Source of the DNA: Dendrobium chrysotoxum
Taxonomy: Eukaryota; Streptophyta; Magnoliopsida; Asparagales; Orchidaceae
Direction: 5' to 3'
NCBI GenBank assembly: GCA_019925795.1
Contig: CM034314.1
Coordinates: 77,186,780 to 77,250,779 of the forward strand
Length of the DNA stretch: 64,000 nucleotides
In this document: piece by piece, positions 34,731-47,703 of the stretch
Layout of the letters: the number at the start of each line of letters is the position of its first letter
How positions within the stretch are numbered: position 1 is the stretch's first letter
Translations under genes and position numbers: made by a program
The notes under the pieces: model-generated
Told to the model about the DNA's origin: nothing
Seen by the model: the letters and a program-made list of their open reading frames with translations, nothing else
Database searches by the model: none

Positions 34731-35699
34731 GCAGATGTCGTATCAAAGGTCAGTTACTTCTCGATGCTATGTTACAACCTTTAGAAAAATTTGCGATGCA
34801 TTTGTCGAGATAATTGATGATGAAATTAAGTAGACGTTTCAGAATTTGAAAATTTATCAATTTCTGAAGTTTCCAACGTTCCAGCAGTGTATACCACTTC
34901 TATTTGAGATTCTAAAATTTTGGAATTCTGCTGATGAAGGTTTTATTGTGAATGATCACTTGCTTAAATTCACTTCTGATGAGGTGTCTTTGTTGACAGG
35001 TCAGCTTTTGAATAAGGAATTTTTGAGATATTTTTATACTTTAAATTTACTATATTTGGCTAATTAAACAAAAATTTTTGACAGGTTTGCCTAACAGAGG
35101 TGATGAAATAAAATGGAAGGTTGATCCACTAACTGGACCTCTATCAACTGATATAAAAACTGAAATGACAAAATTAGATAGATTAACTGATAATGCTACT
35201 AAGATAAAGACCTTCATAATATTTTTGTTATCTAATCTTTTTTTTCACTAAATAATCATAAAATTCCTAGAAGGCTCATATCTATAGCAAATAATGTAAA
35301 TGAGTTCACTTCTATTAATTGGGTTGCATGTATAAGGAATTTCATGGTTCATGAATTCAATACAATTCTTGATAAGTTTGCAATGGAAAAATCATTGGGT
35401 TACATCAATGATTTTTTTCCTCTCCTGCTGGTAAGTCTCGTCTACTAAATTTATTTCATTTTATTAAGGTTTTTAATGTTAATTTATAATGTTTTATGTG
35501 TGGTATTATATAGATATGATTTTTGGAACACTTTTCATGTAATAAACCATCCAATCCAGACTCAAGACCACATTTTTTGAGATGTGAGGGGAATACAGAA
35601 ATGTACTATACCCAAGACAGTGCTGCAAAGTTATTTAAATTTTTGAAGAATAATGAGGTAACTTTCAAGACTAAATTTTAATTATTTATTTTATTATTA

Positions 35700-35800
35700 A
35701 AAAGCGCAACTAAAGCGCACCTAAAACGCACCTAAAGCGTACCTAAAGCGCAACTAGAGCGCACCTAAAACACAATGAAAGCGCACCTACAGCGCACTCG
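35700..35800 (-). repeat. GCGCACCTAAA minisatellite, MULE locus 3
   Basis: AAAGCGCAACTAAAGCGCAC and variants, in the intron before the exon at 35835. Orientation is opposite to loci 1 and 2. Confidence 0.85.
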
Positions 35801-37216
35801 ATAATTGCTGATATTAGTTTTTTCTTTTATGCAGATTTATCTTGTTCTACAGAATGTTACAGACGAAGAAGTAGAACAATTAGGGGCTGACTTAAATGCT
35901 CTTCAGAACCGGGAAATCCGTCCAGATCTGTATCCCAGCAAACTTCATTCACCAAAACCCAAAAAAATTCACACCTCCCCACCTCCCTCTCCCCATTCTC
36001 CTCATGTTGAACCACCTTAAAGCTCTCCTCAACCGCCCACTCAACCTTCTTCTCAACCTACTACTCGACCTCCTACTGAACAATCTCTTGCAACAGAATG
36101 GTCTACTGTTCAGAATAAACTTATGAAAGCAATACAAAATCTGTGCAATAGAATTGAAGATAATTTGGGCAAAAGAATTGATCGACTTGAATATAATTTG
36201 AAAAAACTTGAAGCAACTGTAGATTCTTTAAAATACAAATTCATCGACAAATTTACTCAATGTGATTATCATCCTATTAAATCCTCTCTATCTGAAAACA
36301 TAGTAATTAATCGAGGTGATATTGATGATATTCAAACAAATCAGTATTTGACTGATAATCATGTAGATGCATTTATTTTTTTGTTATCTGAAAAGAGAAG
36401 GATTATGCCAAAAGAATTTCAAAACTACCTATACATTTCTCCATTGTGCAGGGTTAGTAGAATTTACACTCATCTTATATAGTTTTTTAATAACATTATT
36501 TTTGTCTAAGATTCATTTTATGTTTAATTATTGCAGGCTTATAGAGGTTATAAACAAGATTTTGAAATGTTCATACAACACATAAATCCTGATTCTGTTA
36601 GGGAAAGCAAACTTATTGTTCAACATATTTGTTTCAAAAGGCATTGGGTACTAATTATAGGAAGGTTAAAAGATAAAGTATGGAAATTATATGATTCGTT
36701 ACCCAATCCAGAACACAAGAAAATTTGTACTGAAATTGTAAGTTTAAAGCTTGACTTTATGAAACTATTTTACTCAATATCACCACATGAGTGTAAACAC
36801 TTTTTTTTCAGATTAAATAAATACATGAAGACAAAGCATGAGTCTTTCCAAGCATATAACAACTTGGAAATTACAAACTGTCCGTGGAATTCCAACTCAG
36901 TCAAACGAATATGACTGCGGAATTTTTGTATGCAAATATATGGAGAGAGCCATACTTCGACAGAAAACGGACTTGGCTTCTTTAAAAGACTGGCAAAAAT
37001 ATATGCCAAAATTTAGGGCTGAACTTGGATATGCTCTTTGTCTTACGACAAAGATGTAAAGCTGTATTTTTGTAAATTTTGTATATTTCAATGTTTATAT
37101 ATAGTCTTTGTGTTGTAAATCTTGTACATTTTAATGTTAATATATAGTCCTTGTATTGTAAATCTTATAAATTTTACTGTTAATATATAGTTTATGTTTT
37201 TGTAACTCTTTAAACT

Positions 37217-37348
37217 AATTAAAGCGCAACTAAAGCGCAAATAAAGTGCAACTAAAGCGCATGTAAAGCTTAACTAAAGCGCAGGTAAAGTGCAGGTAAA
37301 GCGCAACTAAAGTGCAGGTAAAGCGCAACTAAAGCGCAGGTAAAGCTC
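37217..37348 (-). repeat. GCGCAACTAAA minisatellite, MULE locus 4
   Basis: Roughly 12 units of TAAAGCGCAAC / TAAAGCGCAGG lie in the gap between the convergent 3' ends of the ULP and transposase genes. Confidence 0.9.
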
Positions 37349-40300
37349 ATAACAGTACATTATTCATAAGTCCCAATAAATATCTATTATTAAAATTCAA
37401 TACTTATTATAATAAATATTCACAATTTTATAATTAATATTATTATACTGAAAATTGATTAAATTCCAACTCAGAAGTAATGAAATCCATCATTAATCTG
37501 GTGTACTCAGCACCTAGCTGGATTATTGGCTGGCCTGTTATATATTCCTCACTGAAACATTCAGGCATGCTTAAGAAGTTCATCTGTGTTGAAGAAGGAT
37601 ATTCCATTATTTTTTTCCCCACCATAGGTTGCTTCTCTGTAAAAAACCACAACTTTAGTCTTAGGTAAGAAAAAAATATATTTGACAGGTTATTAAAACT
37701 TACTTTTAGGCCGCTTCTTCTTTTCCCAATGGCTTTTTAGTCTTGTATTAGATATGCCTTTAGGTCTATATTTTTGTGGATCTTTTAAATTTGCACTGCC
37801 ACCTTGGGATCTTGCAGCATACTTCTGATTTGTTTTCTTACCACCAAGAATTGAGTATAAGTTTTCAGCCATGTCTTTCATTGAGGCAAGAATAAACTCC
37901 TCTGTCTCCTTATTCCCTTGAGCTTCTGTGCTCATTTGATATGCAAATCTGCTCACTTGGTTCCTGAATATTAATCCCCTACCACCCTCAAAGTTATTAT
38001 TTCTTTTAGCATTAGCTAAGTTACCTGAATAAATATCTTTTCGAGCCATTGCTGACCATCGCAGTAGTAGGCACTTCTCGGGGATTCTAGCAATATCCAA
38101 CTGTCTCAAAACCCTCAAACTGTGAGAACACAACAATCCCATGGTATCATACTTCTTGCAGGTGCATTGAATGTTACCTTCTGTTGCATCGAAGTCAACC
38201 ACCCAAGGATGTTGTTGTTCATTAGTCTCTATATAGTTGACTAGAAACTTTGAAGAATCAGTCGAGACAAAGTCTATGCTCATTCCTCCCACACCCTGTA
38301 TAAATTCTTTCTCAAAAAATGAATATAATTTTCTTGAGTAAAACATTACAGCTTGCTTTAATATTGAGCTGATCTTTATCATATGAACAATTTCAGACTA
38401 ACTGCATTTGTACTCCTCATCTTGCTCATTTTGCCGCCAATTCATCAGTACCTTTTTTAACCCAAGAAAATAATCAGTTAATGAACTTGTTGGCTTTGAA
38501 ATGCCATGACACACTTTATTAGTACACTCGCTATGCTGCGTGGATAAAATGCCAATGCTAAAATAATCCTTATTAAAAGCTGTTGACCACTTTCTCCTTA
38601 TTTTATAAAGATCCTGCAACCATTCATGGTTATGAAGGTTCCCTTCCTTGATCATTTCAGCCCATGCCTCTGTTGACCTCATTTTCGTACGCTTTTCCCT
38701 CGAGCACCCTCGAGCGCATTTGATTGACTTAATTAGACCCCGTCGAGTCCAATTCAAGCTCGCATCAGCTCAAATTGAGTCGAATTAGACCCAATTGCTT
38801 TCTATTAGGCTGGATTAATTTATTTGAGCCTCATCGAGTTCGATTCGAATGTAATTCGTATTTATTCTGGCTTAATTTCAATAGCAAAGTTCGACCGGAC
38901 CCAAATTGACTCGAATCGGTTCTGATTTGAACCGATTTTAATTCAATTTGCTTAATTTAATTTCAATTAAAATTTAATCGATCTTCTCATGAACTTGAAT
39001 TTGTTCCCAAATCAGGAAATCGACCCAACGACTGAGATTTAAGGCCTTGACCGTTACTACCAACTTTCCCCATCTGATTTATACGATTATGGTAGAGATT
39101 TAAGAAAAAGGTTGGCATTAACGAGCATGAATATTTTCTTTCCTGCTCTGGTTCTCGGATTGAAAAAAGCCCAGATGGAATAGACTAGAAAAGGGCTCTC
39201 TCTCTCTCTCGTTCAAAGGGACCCTGGCAGAAATCCCCTAGCTCTCCGACCTCGAGTTGGCACGCCCCAGACGGAGGTTCCCTTCCTCCTCCCTCCCCAT
39301 TCGTGTGAGCTGGCCGAACCCGAAGCCTCCCCTCATCCCGTCGGCCTCCTAATTCGCACAGCTCCAGAATCGGAGCTACTTTTCCTCTTGTCACCTCCCT
39401 TCCCTGGTCCGAACACAAAACCAAAGCAAGATCCCTCTCCAGTTTGGCTTTAGCGAACCCCAGACGGACCTTCCCCGACTCCCGTCGCCCTCCTCTGGCC
39501 TTCGGTTCGCATGACCCAGACAAGGCCGAAGCCTTTCCTGCTCCTCTCTCGGCTCACCTAGCCTCATCCGCCACCTTCTCCCTTGCTAACGTGGACAGCG
39601 ATCTTAGCCGAGCTTGACGTCGCCTGGTCGCTAGTCCCGGAACTCGACCCGAGCAGCTCCTCTGGCCGCAGGTATGCCCCTGACCTCTTCTCCTCCTCCT
39701 TCCGCATATCTTCACTTGGGATCATTTAAAAGAAAAATAATGAGGGGTGAATTTATGCAAACTTTGATGCTTTGAGTGAAATGGATTTTCATTTGCTTAT
39801 GTCTTAGCAAGTATTCTAATGTGTAGAAGATGTGTCTATGCTTAGTTTGAGTAGCCCCCTTTATGAAGTTCTTTTCTGGAAGAGCTATGTGTGGCTTCTT
39901 TGAGTTTCTTAGAGAGGTTAGGTGTGATGTGGCAATGTATTTCAAAGAGGTTATTTTATATCATCTCTTAGACATCGCATGCTAGTTATTTGATCAAATG
40001 CCTTAGATAGATTGTTTTCCTTGTTCTTTCTTTCATTCGGAAATCATCTAATAGGTATGCATACATACACATACATGCTTATTTAAACGATTATTTTCCT
40101 CTTGGTATTATTGTGATGTTCTTGGCATGTTCAACTTTTGCTGGAGTAACAACATAAACCATCTAATAAAAAGAGCAATGAAACTTAAGCCCAACTCATT
40201 GCTTGAGCAGAATTTTAGCACACATAATTAATGGTACTTGCTAGTAATTACATTTACATGCTAACATAATTAATGATAATGTGAGTTCACAAGAAAACCA

Positions 40301-40946
40301 CCAATATAAAAGGCATTGATTCCTTAAATTAAAATGCATGATTTTCTTTTGTCCGGTAAAGCAAGAGTGCAAGACTTATAATGGATAACTTTTCTCTTTA
40401 ATCGTTGAAATGTTAAGAAGTTCTTGTTGGCATGTTTACATGCTAACTTAATAGTGCGAGTTAAGAAGAATACACCTAGTATAAAAGGCAGTTATCTCAT
40501 AAATCAATGATTCAATATGCATGGCTTTTTTTTTTATGTTCAGTGAGGGAAAACTTCTATATGGGTAACGTTCCTTCTCAATTGTTGCAAAGCCAACAAG
40601 AATTCTAATTCCTTACTTTGAATTATTTTTCCATAGCTTATACATACGAAAAATAGAACCCATGGAAGGCCTTTCATTGAGACTTGGGAGTTTGAAAGCA
40701 AAATAGCTTGTTTTCTGCATGCCGCAACAGTGCTAAAACTTGCTTAGTAATTTGCCCATTTAAATATAATGAGCTTTGTACTCCACTTGCATATTTATCT
40801 TTGTAAAGGTTGTATCAAATCTTCTATAGGTGTATGTGCAAACTTATATGTTATTATCTTGAAGGATAAAAATGAATTTGCATTACTATTGTTTCGAAGC
40901 AGTTTTTTTTTACAAGACGAATTTCTTGCTTGAAAGATGGCCTAGA

Positions 40947-40948
<2 letters not shown>

Positions 40949-40997
<49 letters not shown>
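40949..40997. repeat. (ATT)n microsatellite
   Basis: About 16 ATT units in the AT-rich middle of the long insertion. Confidence 0.95.
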
Positions 40998-41884
40998 GGA
41001 AATCTACATAGTTTTGTGTTGACGAATGGATTGCACCATCAGATCATGCCTCATTATGTGAACTTTGTTATCAGAGTACTCTTCTCATGTGCATATACAC
41101 ATACACGCTGATTTCTTTACCATTTGGTTTGGGTTTAATTGGTGGAAAAACTGACCATATTTACCTTTGCAAATTGCTTTACAATTCTCTACATGAACTT
41201 GGAGTTTATATTTGATTATGATTTAAATAGCATTATAGTTGAATTCATGAAGAAGTCATGAGAGATCATGAGGGGTTACGTTATTTGTTGTCAAAATCTG
41301 CATGCGAGGTGTTTGTGATAATGCCTATTAAGGGAGATTATAGGATTTTCTTGAGAGACAAAGAATGGAAGAATTTGTTTGGTTTATTCCTACAAAGAGT
41401 AGTAAATGCAACACTATATATTCCTTCATTTATTCATAAAACTTGAATAACAGTTAATGATAAAATGCTTACATATATTTGTGAATCTTGAATATTTTAC
41501 ACTTGATTGAGTTTATGTGGCCCATGTGTTGAAAAGGTTATTCTTGTTGCTCCACGTTTGATATAGAAGTTTGGATGGATTTAGTGCAAGGGTGTTTTAG
41601 GAGCTGTTGGGAGGCTTTGTAAATTTTCGGAGAGTTGATTTACATCTATTCTTGTTTTAGTCTTCCATAAGCGTTCAAGTTGGAATCATGCATTGTATGG
41701 GCATTCATGTTTAAAATAAGCAAGTTGATAGGAATCATCCCTTGTGGTATTCTCATGTTTCAAAATTTCCTATGGATATATAGTTCACTTTTGACCTTGC
41801 TTGGAAAGACATGAGGGTTGCATAAACATCTATATCTAGTGAAACTCATGAGTTTGAGTTGGAAGGGTTTGTCCCCACGTTTTA

Positions 41885-42290
41885 TAGCATATGAGGCAAA
41901 GGTTCCAAACTATTTTGAAATTGATTGGATGCAGATTTTTTTACTTGTATTGTGCCCCAAACTATTTTGAAAAATGGATTACATGCAGATTTTTATTGTT
42001 TTCATGTCCCAGACTGATTTGGAAATGAGTCGTGTGCAGATTTTCACTGTCTCTATGTTCTAAACAGCTTTGGAGATGTGTTAAGAGCAGTTTTTCACTA
42101 GTTTAGTACTCCAAACTGCCTTGGAGATAAGTTGGATGCATTTTTTTTTTACTTATTCTAGGCTTCAAATTGTTCTGTGAATGGATTAAGTGCATTTTTT
42201 TATCAGTTTTGTGCTCCAGATTGATTTGGAGATGGGTTAGGTGCGGATTTTCACCTGCTTTATATTCCAAGTTACCTTAGAGATGAATGT
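41885..42290 (+). repeat. Tandem array of a ~57-bp unit, about seven copies
   Basis: The degenerate unit carries CCAAACT..TTTGGAGATG, then GTTGGATGCAGATTTTCAC. Copies are 60-80% alike by eye. The array lies mid-way in the long insertion. Confidence 0.8.
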
Positions 42291-45200
42291 GGGAGAAATT
42301 TAAAGTCTTTGCATGTTAGAAAGTTACTCTGTTATGAAAGGGTGGTTAGTATGTTTATATTTCATTGCATCTATGTGTTTAAGGGATCTAGAAGTTTCAA
42401 CAAAGTGAAGAGCTTATTTGTATGCATCACAAATGGTAGCTCATGATAATCATGTTACAAATGTTTGAATTCATGTATAACCCCAAAAGTTAAAGTTATG
42501 TACTCTTAAAATGAAATGTTATGGGACGATTTAATATGCTTGAACTTTTGTGCTCATATCCATGATTCATTGTCAATGCGTTATCTCAAATATTTCTTGA
42601 ACATTGGTATGTTTTTCTCATGTTTCGTTTATGGAAGCAAAGGGTTAGTTTATGATTTAAAAAAAATATGGTACTTGGTGAGCCCCTTGCTATTATTGTT
42701 GGTAACAAGATCGTTAGATATTTTGAGATGGTTATTGTGTGAATCAGGAGGAATTTTGTGTGGAATTATTTGGATGAGTTCAACCAAATAGGTGTATAAA
42801 TCATACTCTTTCGTGCTAGCTTGTTCTATGTGATCTAGCAAATCTCTCATACCAAGTGTTCGGTAAAATACCATCAAAGGAAGATTATGATGTTTTGTTT
42901 GAGTTGAAGCTATTTACATGGGTCATAATTCATAAAGCCTATAGTTATGCAAAAGTTTCCCTTTGCCCTTTTTTTTTTAGTCAAAGACTTTTTTTGTGAG
43001 CATAGATTATTTTGTTTGAGGGATTTCAATGTCATTTGATATTTCTTTTATACATTTATTGCCTTCTATTTTTGTCTTCATTGCATTGGGGATGACCCCC
43101 ACATGGTGTTGTATGAGAAATCATATGTTTTGAATATCGAATACTTATGTCGAGGTCGATCCTTTATGTGATATGGAAGGATTGGTTAATCATAGACGTT
43201 AACAATCATCACATGTGAATGCCTTGTTGGAACATTATCTCTTGTGGTGATGGCATGATAGTTTAAAGGCAATCTAGAGTTTCCAAACACTCTTAGTTAA
43301 CTTATGGAATTAACGCTTATGCTTATTCTTGAGTGTTTAAGCTCTCAACTTGCTTGTGTAATAGCATTATGGAACTTTAAGTAAAATCCCTTTGTCACAA
43401 GCTTCTTTTTGGTTACATGCCACTAGCCATCAAAGTTTTATTGATGTGTGATGAGTATTGTTTTAAGGTCAGGTGCATTGATATTATTGGAAACTCGACA
43501 ATATTTTGCTTGTGATTTACATCGTGCAATTTGTGAGTTATTAGGAATTCTTTACTCTATAAACTTTGGCATCGGTATACATGTATTTCTTATGATTATT
43601 AAGTTTTACCATTTATTGGCCTTATGAGCTACTTGATGTTAAAGAGTCTCATGAGTTCTTCTTTTATGGGAAGCTTTACAAAAAGCTTTATGAATTATTT
43701 TGCGTTAAAAAAAAACTTTTATGATATACTTTGTGAATGTTTTATTATGGAAAGCCTTACGAAACCTTTTATTGAAATTTTTTTTTTCATAGAGTTACCC
43801 CACATTAAAGAAATATATTACTTGTTTTGCATCGGAAGAAGTCATAGTGGGTCTCTTATAGGAAGATTTTATATGTGGCTTTGTTTGAAAGGTGCTTTGA
43901 GTTGTTTTGGAGATTTTGGGTTTTATGAAGGGTTTTGCATTAGAGACATTTGATGTTAGGTGGCTCTTTCAATTCTCTTTTCATTGATAAGTTTTCTTCC
44001 TTCTATTCGTATTTGATTTTTTAAAAAAAAAGTGTATAGTGGGGGCATGTTTGAGTTCAAAGTTGAAAGTCCTGTTCTCGGGTTTTGGATTTTAAGATTT
44101 GCTTTCTTCTTTGCTATTTTGAGTTTTATATGAGAGGTGATTTGGGTCATCATGTCAAGTCTTTCGAGTGCTTTCTTAAAATGTGGGAACATCAAATAGC
44201 ATCCAAATTTCCCTTTCTCTTATTTGCATTTGGCTTAAATGCTGAATGGGAATAAGGGTGGGGCAAAGGCATGTTTGGACTTTGACAGAGCATGCCTATC
44301 AATGAGATGCTAACATTCCATAAAAATAATAAATAAAGATCGTTTTTGGAGCAATATAGGAGAGTTCCTACAAACTCAGGCAGTCTCGGAGAGCAAACAA
44401 CCAAGTTAACATCCAGACAAAAGAAAAGGTATGTTTTCATTTAATAGCATTTTATTTTGATTATTTGCATATTGAACATGATTCTGCTCTCATCCAATCC
44501 TCTTTCTTTTCTTTGTGCTCTTGCGAGGTACTTGTGGGAAAGCAAAGAGAAGGAGTGACTGGGGCATTAGACGAAGGAGCTTGGACAATCGAATCCGAGC
44601 ATCAGTCGCCCCCATTCATTCTGGTGGGGGTGCTACGGGCGATACCACCGGGTCATAGCCCCCGGTGTAGTGAGTTTTTCTCAAAACTTAGATAGCCTCT
44701 AGGGAACCCATCGGTGTGTACGTTCCCCTACCTTTAGGGCCCTGTAGAAACTTTAATTCTTAGGTAATTTTCTTCTCTTATTTTATTCTTAGATCCTTGA
44801 ACCCAACTACACGTGTGCGAATGTCTAAGGGATTAGAAACATCTCTTCATCTCCTATAACACTAGTGACACCTAATGACAAAAATTAAGGACTGAGTCTT
44901 AGAGAATTTAGACTTAGGATGCATGCTCCTTTAGGGTAGAGACACTAAACATAGAAAACCTAGTGACACGTCACCCTAGGGCTAGTTTGCCTTAATTAAT
45001 TAATAAAACAGTAAAATCAATCATAATCTAAATAAAAATGTATTAAAACACTTAATCTCTAATCAAACTACAATCAACATACGAAATCACTAGGAGGTAG
45101 AATTCGAACATAAACTTGAATTAAAATCTAATTAAAGTATTTAATCACCTCTTAATCAAATATTAACTAGATAAAATTCATCAAAACGAACTCAAATTCT

Positions 45201-47652
45201 AGGAGTTATAAAATTGAGAAACGAACCTAACTCAAACCCAAAAGACTCATAATACCCAAACTTTTCAAATTCGTAACTAATTACAGAAAAATTCAAATCA
45301 AGTAAATTAAAAAGCACTCAACTCTAGTTAAAGTCTACTATTCATTAAAAATACTAACTTTCCAAAAATCAACCTAATTTAAAAAGTCAACTCTCCGGTC
45401 AACCGTAGTTCAATAACTAGGGCCCGAAACTCCTAAAATCATAACTTTGCCTAGAAAACTCCAATTTCAGCAAACTAGCAGTCTAATTACTCATAGTAAG
45501 ATCTAGTATTTAATAAAAATATTAACTCCCTTAGACCCAACCTGTTTCTAATAATCCCCTTTTGGACCCCTTTTAGCCTAGTGCATAGGTGGGCCCCGGA
45601 CCTCCTAACAATCACTAATACAATTTAAACTTCAAATATTATTACCCTAAGCATTAAAATTGATCTACAAATTAAATTGACTAAAATAGATCCTAATCCA
45701 TTAATATTTGAACTTTAAATAAAATTTCATTTTCAGACCTTCAACAAATTGGAATTTTTGATAACTTCAATTAAATACCCACTTAGGATCTACCTCAGCT
45801 ACACAGCCTCTACACACACGTAGAATTGATTGCTAGGGCACCACTTCTAGATCTAGGTTAGGCCGGTGTTTTCTTTCTCAGTTGTTTTCTGTGTTGTGAT
45901 CGCTCTTGCATGTGGCACGTGTGCTGTTTGTGTTGACTTGCTGTGTTTGTTTATTTTATTACTGTACTGTACTTTACCTGTGATATGATTGCTTATGCGT
46001 TAGAACTACCCTTAGGCTAGGGACATTTTATACTGACTCAGTCTTATGCAGGTGGCCATGCTCATAAAACGCTAAAATAAATGGGGGCTAATATGATAAA
46101 TCATAAATTATAAATGCTTGTTATAGGTGCTCCAAAAATCTTAGCCCCCAAATGAATAAGAGCGTGGCCAAGTGTGTTTCTTTTTCTGCACAGATATAAC
46201 TGCTTGAGATGTGACATATAAACTGCCTGGGATGTTTTATTAGGATAACCTTGCAGGTTCAGTATGGGTCTAGATTTTCTCTTTCATAATGTAATTTGAT
46301 GTAATTTATATTGAGTTGTGAAAGTCTTCAAAAGTCTGTCATTTCAAATATTATATACCCAAGGATAAAAAGAAAGGCCCTTCATAGGGAATTTCTTATT
46401 CATTTGGGTACCCTTCTGGAGGGCAGTTCATAGAGGAACCCGGAGATAATCCATATGAAGACTTGGAGACGATCCACCTGAAGACTCGAAGACAAAATGC
46501 CTGGCTTTTAAGACTTGCGTCATTCTGTAGGATTAGAATCCAGGTTGTTGTCGGTGGGGCCTGGCAACCATTACTTTTCTGCAGACCCTGGGTTGTACTT
46601 ATACGGCACTTGCCGTGGACTGTGGACTTTTCTTTACTCTGCTTTGTGGATTTATATTGATTTGTTTATTTTGTGTGCGCGGTAGAAATTGCCTGCTTTT
46701 CTTAGGTTTCTTTCTTGCATGTGCTTGGCCTGATTTCGCTAGGCTCTTTAGGAATAAAATTTTTCTACTCGTAATTAATACTTAAAATTTTAAGAAATAA
46801 ATAACATAGAAATGTAACGATCTAGGGAATAGCCGGAATCGTCCGGGGTCGCATGCATATCAATGCATTCTCTCCCTCCTTGCTATAAGACACTTCTCCG
46901 CCTGCGGGTAGAGTCCAGATAATCCGACCTATGAGGATGAGGTGCTGGATCTGGGGAAGTCTAGTCTTTTCTAAAAAATTATTTTATAAGCCTTTTTTTT
47001 TAATTCTATGCATATTTGATTTGAGATCTTTAACTAGCATGCATTGCATTAGAAACCAACTAAATTAAAATTTTAATTGCATTAGTTCTAGGAGCATACA
47101 CCCTACATAAGTCCAGGGCCATTTTAGGAGACTCTCTAGACGTCGGCCCTACTTCCAATAACCAAACTACATACCCATCTTCCATAAAGACTCGGACAGC
47201 ATGGATTTTATACGCTTAGGTGGTTAGCTGGCTTTCCTTTTCAGGCAGGATATAAGCCCAGAATGTATTAGCTAGGACACGAGTGTTAGTGTTGCGTAGA
47301 ACACTAAACCCACCATAGATTTAGGATTCAAGGCTACTACTATTGGTGTCTCGTAGTATGTCTCATCGGTGGGTAAGTCTCCTTTCTTTCAGGGGCTATA
47401 AATCCTGCCTATCTGCATCACACGGATGACGCCACCTCCATCCTTCTTTCCTGTATGCTTCGAGTGCGTGGTTTATTTCTTTTCTCCATTTTCTTCTCAC
47501 CACCTTAGTCCCTCCGGATGCTGATCTGAGCTGTGCATGTTGACTAAGCCTTGTTGAACCTTTCTTTCTTTTTGAGTAGGATTTCCTAATCTTATCCCCT
47601 TATGCCAATCCCAATTTGGGAAGTATAATATAGAATCCTTAATCGAGAGTAT

Positions 47653-47703
47653 TCTCAGGCTCCGGCTTGAGATGTAATTAACCACGGGGGCTTGCGCCCG
47701 TGG
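47653..47703 (+). other. Double-hairpin module, copy 2
   Basis: H1: TCTCAGGC (47653-47660), loop TCCG, GCTTGAGA (47665-47672), one G-T pair. Spacer TGTAATTAA. H2: CCACGGG (47682-47688), loop GGCTTGCG, CCCGTGG (47697-47703), then GAAACC. Upstream is CCTTAATCGAGAGT. It lies 229 bp from the 3' end of the insertion. Confidence 0.85.

Larger units (their letters stand above)
34379..37059 (+). pseudogene. ULP1-like (C48) cysteine protease carried by the MULE
   Basis: Inferred exons: 34379-34408, 34735-34999, 35085-35430, about 35514-35657, 35835-36452, 36537-36737 and 36812-37059, with good GT/AG signals at most ends. The N-terminal part (FIVNDHLLKFTSDEVSLLTG then LPNRGDE) resembles the DUF1985-type domain found before ULP1 in such elements. 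A Pro-rich linker (PPPSPHSPHVEPP) and a short coiled coil (RIDRLEYNLKKLEATVDSLK) follow. The protease domain shows KRHWVLIIGRLKDKVWKLYD (His and Asp) and PTQSNEYDCGIFVCKYM (Gln and Cys). ULP1 enzymes cleave SUMO from proteins; here the role is unknown. Defects: TAG at 34831-34833, TAA at 36018-36020, an indel in the T-run near 35240 and a frameshift near 36880, so it is a pseudogene. Confidence 0.8.

Noticed and set aside
39185..39523. 112-aa minus-strand ORF
   Set aside because: Lies in the GC-rich block of the 9-kb LTR; no domain and the position matches the promoter-like block of the sister elements.
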